A stretch of 64,000 nucleotides of DNA from Magnolia sinica (Eukaryota; Streptophyta; Magnoliopsida; Magnoliales; Magnoliaceae): positions 30,559,001-30,623,000 of the forward strand of contig NC_080573.1 in the NCBI RefSeq assembly GCF_029962835.1, given 5' to 3'. Position numbers and translations under genes: made by a program. The notes beneath the pieces are model-generated. The model was not told the origin of the DNA. It worked only from the letters and a program-made list of their open reading frames with translations, and searched no databases. Below are positions 34,360 to 45,723 of the stretch, in pieces. The first letter of the stretch is position 1. The number at the start of each line of letters is the position of its first letter.

Positions 34360-35130
34360 TAATAGTAGATTTTCAGGTGCTCGACATTCTATGTATGGTG
34401 TAAGAGCTGACCCTGCACGTCTTCTAGTCGGTATGTCCCCGGGCAAACCATGCTACCTACCCTATATGGTCCTTCCCAGTTTGGTTCCAGGGCTCCTAAG
34501 TTGGGTTCCTTAGTGTTTTGGAAGATTTCTCGGAGGACTAAGTCACCTGCTCGTAATCAGCTCACCTTAACCCTCGTGTTGTAGTGCTAAGCAGCCCTAT
34601 GTTATTAAGTGATGACCCTTAGTTGTGCCTTTTCCCTTAACTCTTCAATCAGGTTTAAACCCAAAGCTGGTTGTGCGTCATTTTCTTCCATATCGAATGG
34701 CTCGGTCCATCCTAAGGGCATCCTGATCTCAACTGGAATCAGTGCTTATGTGCCAAAGGCTAGGAAGAAGGGGGTTTCTCCAGTCATTATACAGGTCGTG
34801 GTTTAGGTATGTCTATAGAACATGTGCCCACTCCTCAACCCAGGCTCCTTTGAACTTTTCAACCTTAGTGTTTAAATGGCTCTTTATGATTTTATTGATA
34901 GCTTATACTTGTCCGTAAGCTTGGGGATGACGAGGTGAAGCAAAGGCATTGCGAATGCCGAACTTTTCGTACAGTCCTCAGAAACGGGCATTGTCGAACT
35001 GTCTTCCGTTGTTCGTTACAATGGTATAGGGAATGCCGAACCTACAGATGATATTCTTCTAGATGAAGTTGGTGGTCTTCGATTATTCAGTATTGTATGC
35101 ATCCTAGACATGGTTCACTTCCTTTCGCGC
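34360..35130 (-). pseudogene. pol: Decayed Ty3/gypsy integrase (Tat/Athila-like)
   Basis: Read on the minus strand from about 35130, frames with several stops give KNIICRFGIPYTIVTNNG, FDNARF, FGIRNAFASPRHPQA and KFKGAWVEE. After a frame change they give TGETPFFLAFGT, PVEIRMPLGW and the C-terminal LEDVQGQLL and NVEHLKIYY before a stop near 34360. This is the integrase core and C-terminal domain of plant gypsy elements without a chromodomain. The expected TDNG aspartate is Asn, and the glutamate position after HPQAxGQV is a stop, so it is catalytically dead. The upstream pol domains are absent; copia sequence follows at the right. Confidence 0.75.
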
Positions 35131-35179
35131 ATCTTATGACTTCTCTTACTTTACAATTCCGTATCCAAATATCGTCGAT

Positions 35180-35756
35180 TGAGGCACCGTAGTCCAAATT
35201 ACCCTTTAATTCTTCTAATATTCATATGATCAGACTATCACCTCTTCTTGAACAACGTGGTGATTAGGAGAAAAGGCAGGAAAGTGATGTTAATATGGAT
35301 GATATTTTTGATGAATTAGAAGAATCAACAGAAGATTCCAACTACCAACCTTCTAATTATGATGAAAGGTTATCATCTTTAGAGAAGAGGATGGATGCTC
35401 TGCATGTGTCACATGAATCTCTTGCTCAAACTCAAAAATTGAATATGAAGTACATGAAGAAGTACTTCCACCACTTTAGTAGGAGTTTGAAGATAATTAA
35501 TCCTACGATGCCTGCTCCATCTTCATCTGAGTCTGAATGATATTTGAATACATTTGGTCTGTAATAACTTTATTTATGGTTTGGTGTGACTCAACTTGAT
35601 ACACTTGACTTCTTTTCACTTGGTATTTATAATGTTTTATTGCTTAAACAGTTTATTCTAGTTGATTTGCTTCATTTAAATTACAACTTCTTTTGTCAAC
35701 TTATGACAAAAAGGGTGAAAATTTTGCTATATGATTTAATGATGCATAGATATTAC

Positions 35757-35800
<44 letters not shown>

Positions 35801-35983
35801 GCATGGATATATCTTGTGTATGGCATTTGTAAAATAACTTGAGTATATTTCTCAGGGGGAGCAGCAGGTGTGCGGATTTTGATTCAAAACTTCAAGTTGA
35901 TGGTTGAGTCCATGTATTTAATATGTGTATGTATGATGTGATGTGTATGTGTGTTTTGTCACAAAATTGACAAAGGGGGAGAT
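35180..35983 (+). mobile_element. 3' internal end of a SIRE/Maximus-like copia element
   Basis: It contains a short plus-strand ORF with coiled-coil character and then AT-rich DNA with a (TA)n tract (35764-35796). It ends in acaaagggggagatt (about 35970-35984), the polypurine-tract context typical of Ty1/copia elements, directly before an LTR-like stretch. No RT or integrase of this element is in the window, so it is a truncated 3' piece. The lineage is assigned from the tract and LTR style only. Confidence 0.5.
35295..35540 (+). CDS. 81-aa coiled-coil ORF at the 3' end of a copia remnant
   Basis: An acidic N-terminus (DDIFDELEESTED) is followed by a predicted short coiled coil (ERLSSLEKRMDAL), a basic stretch (KLNMKYMKKYFHHF) and a Ser/Pro-rich end, before a TGA at 35538-35540. 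The nearest ATG in frame is at 35295; the frame upstream is closed by a TAG shortly before. It resembles the C-terminal remnants found after pol in SIRE-type elements. It may be the end of a longer truncated protein rather than an independent gene. No function assigned. Confidence 0.4.
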   Translation: MDDIFDELEESTEDSNYQPSNYDERLSSLEKRMDALHVSHESLAQTQKLNMKYMKKYFHHFSRSLKIINPTMPAPSSSESE

Positions 35984-37575
35984 TATAAGTGCTTGTATTC
36001 GAAGGACACATGTTGTTGTCAAATTTCATAGATAAAATGTTGGTTAGATTGTCAATACAGTTCTGTCCTCTACGACACTTCATAAAGAATTACTCAACAT
36101 CACAAGACTAGAAGACTCGGTATGGTTACAAGTGAAATATTTGAAAGATCATTGTGTATGCCAACTATCAAGTAAAATGACCCTAGAAAGACCTTATATT
36201 AGAGGTTTTTAAACATGGCCTTATATGCTTAAAATGTAATATTTACTATGTAAATTCACTGAAGTTCGATGAGCCTAACCTCTGGTTCAGCCAACCCAAT
36301 CTCAGTCTCAGCCAAGTTTACAACAACAATAAATAGAAAATTCTGGTGCAAGTTCGGCTAGCCCAACTTTGGGTTCGGCCACCAAACTTGGCTTGGGCAG
36401 GCCCGAAGGTGTCTCGGGTCAAGTTTCCATCAATGGAAACTTTCGAATTTTAAAGGGATTCGACCAGCCGAACCCTGAATTCAGCCAGGAGAATGGCAGA
36501 TTCGGCCAGCTGAATTTTAGCTCAAGCTAACCAAATTTTTGATAAATCTTATCCCGCGAAATCCGCTAACTGTGGGAATAGTATCGTTGAAATTCGACCA
36601 ACTGAAGTTGTTCTTAGACTAACGAAGTTCCAAATCATTTGGCTATAAATATGGACATTCTCTTATTATTTTCAAAATGAAAAAGTGTGATAAATCTTTC
36701 TCAAACAAATAGAGAAACTCAAGCCCTCCCAAAGCTATTTATGTGATAATTCTTTTTTTTTTTTTTTTTTAGCTTATTCAATTCCCTTTCTCAAGTTAGT
36801 TTTAAATGCAATTATAGAGTAATCTATACTCTATAAGAGAATCTGCCATTCGCCTGGGGGAATTCAGGGTTCGGCTATTAGGGTTTATATTCTTTGAATT
36901 ATATTAGATCCCTATATCCATTCTGATTGAGCATACATTGCTTCATTGACATCAAAGAAAGAAGATCGTTGCATTTATTGAAGCCTCGACTTTATCAAGT
37001 ATCTACAAATTAATGCTTTATCTTCTTAAGATAAGTATTGTTACTGTTTTATTATTTCATTTGGGTTTGTTAGATATCCCAAAAATCTCATTGTTACTGT
37101 TTTATTATTTCATTTGGGTTTGTTGAGATATCCCAGAAATCTCATCGGGTTGATTGGTGGTTAGCCCGTGAAAATCAGTGAGGGGGTTTTATTGTGGTAA
37201 TCCCGTAAAAATCACAAGAACGGTAGGAGCCTGTTAAGGTGAACATGTGAAAACTTTGAAATAGTGGAAAACCAAAATTACAAGGGTAGTAATTTTAGGA
37301 GTGGAGTAGGTGTGTGTTAAACACCGAACCACTATTACTCATTGCGCATTCGTGGTGATTGATTTATTTGATTATCTACCTTTTATATTTTGAAAGTTTA
37401 ATTTCAAGGATATCATGAAATAATGTTTTCCTGCCTAAAGTTTTAGGAGAATGTTGTCCTACAAATTAATTGAAATCAATGTTTTAATACTTTATGCGAT
37501 TGAAAACATTATTTCCGTAAGTTTTTATAAGGAATTGGTATTGTCCTATCCCCATCCTCTAGGACATCTGTAGCT
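35984..37575 (+). repeat. LTR of the copia remnant
   Basis: It begins right after the polypurine tract. It contains repeated ttcggcc/ggttcgg words that form small inverted repeats (36255-36600), a poly-T run (36752-36770) and two near-identical 45-bp blocks around 37038 and 37085 ('ttgttactgttttattatttc'). It ends around 'cctatccccatcctctagg' (37548-37566), a wording I know from the 3' side of SIRE-type LTRs. The exact 3' border and target duplication were not found. Confidence 0.5.
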
Positions 37576-38000
37576 CATATTTCAGTCATGCTCTGCTTCC
37601 CATGAAGTTTGATGACCCATCCACATGAAGTAGTGGTGATTGAACGTTAACAGTTGAAAACTTCAGCTCAAAAGGGAGGCAGATCGAAGGCTCAAGGACC
37701 ACACTACAGGAAGCAGTGGTGAATAAATGTTTACCGTTGAAAACTTCACGTGGGCCACAGAAGCTTTGAATATGTTCTCTTCGTCCAGGTCTATGGGACC
37801 TTACGAGGAGGCTGGATAGGAAATAAACATCATGGTGGCCCGGAGGAAGGTTTAAACGGGCCTACCTGATTATATTGCGTACGTTGCCTACCTGACGAGC
37901 TTACCAGCCTGATCATGGGGACGCATCTATAATCCGTGACGCTCATCAAGTGGCTCTGGGACTGTGTATATTCTCTACGACAAAGATCAGTTTCATGCAC
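37576..38000. other. No gene; dispersed-repeat fragments
   Basis: It contains 'gaagtagtggtgattgaac' and 'ggaagcagtggtgaataaa' blocks of the dispersed noncoding repeat type seen elsewhere in the window. No coding signal seen. Confidence 0.4.
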
Positions 38001-38318
38001 AAAAGAAATGGACGGTTCAAAGATATCAATCAACTATTCATATCCAGGATACATGTGTGACCTATCCAATTTTCAGCCGTAGCATGTTTACAGTCAATAC
38101 CAGTTGATGAACGGCCCGGATCATGTAAACGTTTTCCACATTTGAACATGATCTGCGAAGTCGTCATCTCAAGCGTGCTAGCTATAGCATAGGTATCATT
38201 CTTTGATGAGTGAAACGATCCAGATGTTTTATCCTCGCCACGTCCGCATGGGCCTCAACTAATGAACGGTTTGGATCTCACATGCGTATGCCATGTCAGC
38301 ACGTGCACCGCGAAGAGC

Positions 38319-38723
38319 CTATCCCAGCGCGCATCGCGTTTGGCGTTTGTCTCCTCTCCGTATCTGAAACAGATAGAAGAATGCAGAAACGATGGCTAGA
38401 GTAATGCCAACAACGCCAAGAACCAAGCTCCCTGCAATCAGCACCACCTCCATCACGTGACCTCTCCTCTCCCCCCTCACGTGACCTAACTCCACGGGCC
38501 CCGTCTCGTGCGGATCGCTCGGATTCCTCGCCACGACAGACGACGTCCCGTTGAAAAACGCCGCCATCTCGGGCGACTCCGCTCCCGACGAGCTCTGGTA
38601 CGGCAAGCCGTGGTCCGACGGCTTGATTTCTCGAGACGCGAATCCGATGATCCAAATTGAAAGAATATGAACGGTTAGGATGAGGCCAGATGGACGGATC
38701 AGATTTCGCTGGAAAGAAAGCAT
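38319..38723 (-). CDS. Small predicted secreted/membrane protein, paralogue 1
   Basis: A 134-aa single-exon frame on the minus strand. Residues 1-30 look like a signal peptide or first membrane segment (hydrophobic LILTVHILSIWIIGF then ASREI). Residues 30-90 form a polar region with SREIKPSDHGLPYQ and SPEMAAFFNGT (one N-x-S/T site). Residues about 91-117 form a clear membrane segment (VVLIAGSLVLGVVGITLAIV) followed by a basic tail. The predicted topology is a type I single-pass protein; the family is not one I can name. The start is supported by the paralogue at 52356, which shares MLSFxRNL, the SREI(K/R)PSDHGLPYQ block and the membrane segment. Conservation between copies despite diverged flanks suggests a real gene. 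Its tail is about ten residues longer than the paralogue's. Confidence 0.7.
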   Translation of the reverse strand: MLSFQRNLIRPSGLILTVHILSIWIIGFASREIKPSDHGLPYQSSSGAESPEMAAFFNGTSSVVARNPSDPHETGPVELGHVRGERRGHVMEVVLIAGSLVLGVVGITLAIVSAFFYLFQIRRGDKRQTRCALG

Positions 38724-38847
38724 TTTTGCTCTTCTTTGGGAATTTCAGGATCTGAATGAATGGCGGGAGTTGAAAAGAAAGAGAAGGAGATATTTGATAC
38801 TTCAGCAGCAGAGGGTGACGCTTGATGCGCAGCTACTTTGAATCTGT

Positions 38848-38856
38848 ACACGTGGC
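38848..38856. promoter_or_regulatory. G-box/ABRE-like element upstream of paralogue 1
   Basis: acacgtggc has an ACGTG core (GCCACGTGT on the gene strand) and lies about 125 bp upstream of the start codon at 38723. It is conserved at the corresponding place in paralogue 2 (52489-52497). Such elements are bound by bZIP/bHLH factors in plants. The role here is inferred. Confidence 0.45.
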
Positions 38857-39106
38857 GCATAGTAAAGCAGATTTAACGGACTAGATCGAGGAAGACACAG
38901 TTGATAAGTCATCGTCCAATGATCGTATTGGTTGAACAATCCTAACTTTTGATTTGTTGTCACTTATTTGTTGAAATAAGACCGTTGGATATTTTTCATG
39001 TTAACCGTCGAATAAATGTCCACCGTTCAGATAAGTTTTTTTTTTTTTTTTTTCCTTGATACATATAAACTGGAATCATAATTTGAATTACTTGTTTGGC
39101 GTGCAG

Positions 39107-39111
39107 TAACG
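39107..39111. other. Target-site duplication (left), taacg
   Basis: taacg precedes TGTAACGACG at 39112, and caacg follows ...CCGTTACA at 47441-47445, a 4/5 match. With the insert removed, the flanks continue the segmental duplication. Confidence 0.65.
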
Positions 39112-42100
39112 TGTAACGACGTGTACAATTTCCTATGGAAATTAGGAAATTATATTAGTCTAACTAAATGTCTTAATTACACCATAATTGAAGTATTTAG
39201 AATAATTAGAGTAGAGTACCATTTTTGCTAATCACGAACGGGTAGCATCGTAAACTTATTTAATCCCAACATTAATTGACACCCACGAGAAATCTTGAGG
39301 TTTAATTTATTTCAAAAATATCCTGATCAACCGAATTAAATCTAGACCGCGCATTTGTAGTCTACTAAATTCAAAAATTTAGAACGACATCTGTCTTGCT
39401 AGGCTTAATGTCCATTGCGGATATAGAACCGAGATAACGTTTAGGATTACTCAACTTTGACCCGCAAGCCGAGGGCATGGAATGTGCAATTACATTAAGT
39501 GATAACGTAAACTTAAGTGAATTGATCATTATTAGCTCTAGTCGAAGTTGTAACTTTTGGACCATTAGATGGTGACGACATTTATGGCACAGATGTAAAT
39601 TATTACCCTACACGCATCCGTATAATTGTAATCTCAATCGACGCTTGATAATTGTCAATTTAAGCTAGGACTTTCCCCATTGATCAGCACATCCAATCGT
39701 CAAATGGTTGTATCCAAACATAAATCTCCTAGTGTGATACCTATCACATGGCTTAGATCAGCACGTATACCTCCTATTGGGGCCTCGGTGATTGGAAACA
39801 ATCTCACTCTGACCTTAAAAGAGGGAGAGAAAGATGAGAAGAATAAAAAGTGAGAGAGGGAGGGAGACCGATTGTTTGAGGTTTACCTCCCTCCCTTCAA
39901 TCAATGATCTAATCACTCCCGGACCCTTCATCGGAGCCTTTTCGCTACCGATTGAAGGTAAGGCCTTAGTCATACTTCCAAAATCTAAGTTATGTAGGTT
40001 GCTTTTCCCAAATCTTACAAAGCTTTCATACTATTTAGGTTTCGGTGATCTTTCTTTAAAACCCTAAACCTAAAAGCGATCTAAGTTGGGCAAACCACCA
40101 TTACTCATAAGTTACCTTTTATCAACCCTTGAGGGTCTCGCTTAATAATTCATTGTTGTGAATAGCTTAGCGTAGGATAACATGACTACATCTTTGTTAT
40201 TATTGCAACTATTGTTATTACTTGTTCATGATTGTTTATATGCTCAATGTAATGGCTAAATGAATATGCTTACTAATTTTAGGGTTATGCATAATCTCAA
40301 TACGATTGGTTAGTGATTATTTAGTTATTAATTAGTTGATGATTAGAAATGTCCTTGATGTGGGGTGGGGTCAGTCGACAAATTGCCCAAATAAAGGGTG
40401 GCCCATATTAAGTTGGCCACCCGAGACTTGTTTGATTGACCGAGGTTGAACACAGATGACCGATAGTAGCTTAATTACGTGGGATACTTTACACGGAATG
40501 CGAGTTGCTCCAGGGTTCTCCCATGTCAATCGGGTTAGCCTAATGTCTAACTGATTATGTTATGTTCATAATGGGTGATAAATACCGATTGAATCTAGGA
40601 TACTTCTATTTTCCATTGAATGAGGCCACTTATAACCATTAATAGTATGATCCTATAAGACTCATGAGTAAGCATGGTGGGATGGGACACCATGTTTGTC
40701 ATGCCCTAAACTCAAAAATTAGGCTCACAGAATTCCCGATCGTTGAATTCGGTGCCGACAGCCTCCATAATACCCCATTCTCGGCTCTCAGTGCCCATAC
40801 GCCAGATTTTCGATCCTGAGATTCTACAAGGAGGATTTTTCAACATACATTTATCTCGTAAGAAGCATAACCACAAGTTTACCCAAATCACAAAGGCAAC
40901 ATCATCATCACATATCCACTAATATAAACAGTTGAATACAGTGCTGAAAGAGAAATATACATATATTGAAAATCAAAGCTCCAGAAGACTATTGTACGCT
41001 CCAAGCTCAATGCTGTTGCAACCTAACACCACCTGCACGCATCTATCGTGCATAAGCTTATAGAAAGCTTAGAGGGTGGTGTAAGTGTGTGCGCAAGGTA
41101 AGTGCCAAGTATACAATATCAGATCCATGCGGAAACGTGCCAGTAAGTCCATAAATATTATCAGCCTTATCCAGGCTATGCGATGCAAAAACATAATAAA
41201 CCAATATCATATATTGAGGAAGCAATGTAGATCAGCTATGCAATATGGAGACATAGCAAGCCAAACGTCATATACCGAGGATGTCATACAATATGCAAAT
41301 CTTGACGAGTCCACGAATACTGTCAACCTCATCTAGGCCATATAAATGTAGAAACATAGTAATCCAAAATAACATATGCCGCAAATGTAATGCAATATGT
41401 GGTGCGAATGAAATGATCAAGTTGGAGTGTGAAGTCGGGATGATAGTACGTAGTATCGCAGGCTATGGGGTCCATCACAAGGGACTTCTATCCAAACTAG
41501 TCCCATACCTAAATTTGGATAGTCAGACTCAATGTAGTAAACTCCTGATCTCAGATTGGTTGCGCACCCCAACCGAAATTCTGGCCATTGCGAAGGTACA
41601 CATAACAATTAGTTACATACTACCAACCCGAGTGAATAGTGAATGAATGAATGTTGAGTATGCAACTCCTGCTTAATAAGTCCACATATCAGTATCGTGC
41701 ATCTTTAATATCATCATCGGGGTCTAGTACACTCCACACTGGCTACCGTCTCCCTAGTCGCACAGTCATGCAAGTGGAAAAGACCTCACTATCCGCTTGC
41801 CAGCAGTATATCAATGTCTACCCGGCTCGTCGATAGTGTACCTATTTGGAAGCTAATCAAACTCAGCCTAACTTACAGCCCCCTCACTTGGGTGGATAAG
41901 GTAACACCCCCTTCCAACCGACCATGACATAGTGGGAGACACAGCCTACTGGTATTCAGCACTCGGGCGTTCAAGTATATCCACTCGGTCTAGACGTTGG
42001 AGCGTCTCCTGGCCACGGAGGTTTAAGGACTTTCACCCACGGACATCTAATGTGCCCAGATGCTTAAACTAAACATTTTCGGTGTCCCATCTGACCATCC

Positions 42101-42359
42101 AGAAATGTTTGTGAAGGGTACGACCCTGATATCACTAGGGTGTACAGTAGTCATATCACAAAATGCAAAATGCATGAGGCACACAGTCTAATCATGCATC
42201 AATCATGCGCATATCGTGCACTCATGAGGGACGACTCCACCTATCAGGGAGTCCCATGAACAACCTACCCTATGACATATGCAATGATCAACCACATCTC
42301 ATAACAAACATGCAAATGATGCTTATGGGCATGTATCATGATGCTTTGCTGTCACATAC

Positions 42360-42635
42360 TCATAATCGGTATCAATAACTGGTATCGATAATCAACATTG
42401 ATAATCGGCCTCGATAATCGGCATCGATGATCAGCATCGACCTCGATAATCGGGACCGATAATCAACATCGATAATCAGCACCAATAATCAACATCAATA
42501 ATCGGCACTGATACAGCATTGATAATCAACATCAATAATTAACATCGATAATCGACCTCAATAATCGGCATAGATAATCAGCCTCGATAATCGGCATCGA
42601 TAATCAGCCTCGATAATCGGCATCGATGAGAATGG
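42360..42635. repeat. gataatcggcatc minisatellite
   Basis: About twenty degenerate copies of a roughly 13-bp unit (cgataatcggcat, cgataatcagcct and others). This is the inverted counterpart of the 19-bp array at 8868-9215 at the same relative place in the LTR, so the unit length has changed between LTR copies. Confidence 0.75.
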
Positions 42636-42769
42636 GCTAACAAGGCCTAAGGGAAGGTCACAATATGGACATTCAACCATCATTGCCCATCAATGTGGAC
42701 ATTCAACCAACATTGCTCCCAAAGAGTGACATATATAAAGTCTAAAATATAGTGGGGCCCATGGCCTCA

Positions 42770-43740
42770 CATAAGGGCCTAATATACATCACATCAGGCC
42801 ATATCGTATGGGCCTCAAATACATCATAATGGGTTGCATCACATGAGCCTAATATATATCACAATGGGCCTCATACATCACAATGGGCCGCATCACTTGA
42901 GCCTAATACATATCACAATGGGCGACCTTATATACATTGCATTGGGCCACACTCATGGGCCACATATAGGTCACATTAAGCCTCATACTTGGGCCTCATA
43001 TACATCGCATGGGGCCACATCCCATGGGCTTCGAATACATCACATTGGGCCTCATTACACCGGCCACATATACATCATAATGGGTCTCAAATACGGGCCA
43101 CATGCACATCACAATGAGCCTCAAGTACGGGCCGCATATACATCACAATGAGCCTTGAATACGGGCCACATATACATCACAATGAGCCTCATTATATGGG
43201 TTGAATATACATCACCATGTGCCTCATTACATGGGTCGAATCTACATCACAATGGGCCTCATATCTAGGCCGTATATACACCATAAGGGGCCGCATCTCA
43301 TGGGCCTTATACACATCATAATGGGCCACATTACATAGGCCTCATATGCATCACAAATTCACAATGGGCCTCTCACACGGGCCTAATATACATCATGATG
43401 GGTCTCAAACACGGGCCACAAATACAGTAGGCCTCACACACAACAAATGGGCCTCACATTCTACACATGGGCCCCACATACTACAAATGGGCCTCACACA
43501 TACATAGCGGGCCTCATGTATGTCGCATTAAGTCTCACCCATGGGCCTCAAATATATCATAATGGGCCTCGTATACATCAAGTGGGCTGCACCAATGGGT
43601 CTCATATACGTCAAGTGGGCCACATCCACGGGTTGCACCAATGGGCCTCATAGCAGGTGGGCCCTGCACAACCAGCAGTGGGCCTACACCTTCCAAATGG
43701 GCCCACCAGATGAACAACATGGATGTACAACACATTTATT
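42770..43740. repeat. gggcc-rich short tandem repeats
   Basis: Phrases like 'acatcacaatgggcctcat' and 'gggccacatatacatcac' recur about every 20-45 bp. It is noncoding; the open frames across it mirror the repeat. Confidence 0.75.
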
Positions 43741-43754
43741 AAGTGGGCCGCACG

Positions 43755-43900
43755 GATCCCTACTCTTAGTCAGGTGGAGACTCTCGGGAGTTTCAACACT
43801 TGGTCAAGGGTTTGAATATCCATAGGTGGTGAAATCCCATTAGGGCATGAGTGTGTAGTGGTGTGTGTGTGTGTGTAATAAAAAAAAAAAAAAAGAAAGA
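43755..43900 (+). mobile_element. tRNA-derived SINE, copy 1
   Basis: A 146-bp body starts gatccctactcttag, has an A-box-like tagtcaggtggagac and a B-box-like gggtttgaatatcc, and ends in (gt)n plus an A-rich tail. It is bordered by the perfect 14-bp duplication aagtgggccgcacg (43741-43754 and 43901-43914). The body matches the second SINE at 60247-60376 in inverse orientation. It is non-autonomous and would depend on a LINE for movement. Confidence 0.85.
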
Positions 43901-45360
43901 AAGTGGGCCGCACGTCCAGCGGACTGGACGGCGTGGCTAAAACACATGCATCAAGGTGGACCTGTCAGACGGACGGTGTGGATAAACACTAACATCATGG
44001 TGGGTCCCACTGTCCTCTCTAACTGGACGGTGTGGATTTCCACATTCAGCATAGCAGGCCCCACATGGATGGATGGTGTATACAACACATACCTTACATG
44101 GGCAACCCACCGTCTAACAGGCTGGACGGTGCGGATATAATAAATAAATCACAACAAGCCCCACGTCCTTGCTGGCTTAGATATACAGCACATTCATAAG
44201 GTGGGCCCCACCATCCTGAAAATGGACAGACGGTGTGTATAGGATATATACATCAGAGGTGGTCCCCACCGTCTAGACCACTAGACAGTGTGGATATAAG
44301 GCACCTATATCACGTGTGGGTCCCACGTGCATAGCACGGAGGGTAGGGATATAAAATAAATACATTATGCGGGACCCACAGAACTTGCTGACATTAATCA
44401 GTAGTGCACCCTTCATCCTGAAAACGGACGGACTGCATGGGTGCAAGACACATATATCAAGGTGGGTTCCTACCCAAATCACTGACCAGATGGTAGGCCC
44501 CACCCATCCAACAAACGGACGGACGACTGGATATAAAACACATATGACAAGGTGGGCCCACATAGATGAATGATACAAATATACAACACATACATGAGGT
44601 GGGTCCCACCGTCCAGAGGGTTAGACGATGTGGATAAGACCCATACGTCACTGACAGCCCCACACACCCATCTAGATGGACGACGCTGATATAGAATACA
44701 TACAGCAAGGTGGGCCCCACCCCACACATGTAGCACGTGTGGGTGGGTCCCACCGTCTAACCAATCAAATGGAGGGATGGCATGGTTGAAACAAATACAT
44801 TAGGGTGCGTCCCACAACACTAGCACCGTCCATGCACGGATGGTGTGGATAAAGAACATATAAATCAAGGTGGGTCCCATCCCACACGTGTCACACATGT
44901 GGGGTGGGTCCACGTCTCCAAAACAGACGGACAGTGGAGAACACATACGTCATGCTGGCCCACAGAACTGCTGACATCATTACAGCAATGCAGCTATATA
45001 GTTGGGTGAGGTACCAGCCAATCAACTCCCAGGTGGGTCCACACGTGTGGGACCCACCAACTGGATGGACAGTTTGGATAACAACATAGCTCATGGTGGG
45101 GTCCACCATTCCAGTCAGCAAACGGTTGGACGAAGTGGACAGAACACATGCATTATGGTGAGCCCCACCGTCCAGCAACTGGACGGTGGCGATAAAACAC
45201 ATATATCATGGTAGGCCCTACGTCCCACGTATGGATGGTGGGGATGAAGCATATACATCACTGGTGGGCCCCACCATCCCTATATGGCATGGATAATACA
45301 CTTACAGCATGTGGGTCCACATCCAGGGACTGGACATGGATGAAGCATTTGCATTAGTGG
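43901..45360. repeat. Degenerate 'ggtgggccc...ccgtcc' repeats
   Basis: Segments combining gtgggtcccaccgtcc, an ...actggacggtgtggat... phrase and acacatacatca recur at irregular spacings of roughly 60-120 bp. They consist of the same words as the short dispersed repeats elsewhere in the window, here amplified inside an LTR. No coding potential. Confidence 0.7.
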
Positions 45361-45668
45361 GTCCATGTGGTGGCTCACCAGAGATTTAGATAAATCTGAT
45401 CTTTGTATAGTCCTTCCATCCAGTGTCTAGGGACTGGCCCGGGTGGATGGAACACTGCATCATATGGGTCCACGTGGTGTGGTCCACCTGTTTGGATCAA
45501 GCTGATATTCATGTTTTCCCGGCGTTCAGACCTGTCCCAAAATGGACAGCAGGGTAGCTGCCAAGGTGGGCTGCAATATGGGCCCCAATTTAGGCAGCAA
45601 GGGCGTCCCATAATGGGACAGTGTGGATAAGGTCTATGATCATCACGGGTGGCCCATCATACAAGGAG

Positions 45669-45670
<2 letters not shown>

Positions 45671-45719
<49 letters not shown>
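45671..45719. repeat. (GA)n microsatellite
   Basis: About 24 uninterrupted GA units inside the solo LTR. Similar tracts lie in LTR2 (18091-18129) and LTR3 (32760-32801). Confidence 0.95.

Positions 45720-45723
<4 letters not shown>

Larger units (their letters stand above)
38001..39106. repeat. Segmental duplication, copy 1, left part
   Basis: Homologous to 51717-52760. It opens with the same 'aaagaaatggacggttcaaagatatcaa', includes the small membrane-protein gene and its upstream region, and runs to 'gaattacttgtttg'. It is cut at 39106-39111 by a solo LTR and resumes at 47441. Confidence 0.85.

Noticed and set aside
38296-38655. Alternative minus-strand frame overlapping paralogue 1
   Set aside because: It is Arg/Gly/Glu-rich, out of frame with the conserved protein, and the corresponding frame is not kept in paralogue 2.
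43535-45214. Many frames of 60-105 codons on both strands
   Set aside because: They mirror the 'gtgggccc' arrays; no domain, and frames appear in all registers.
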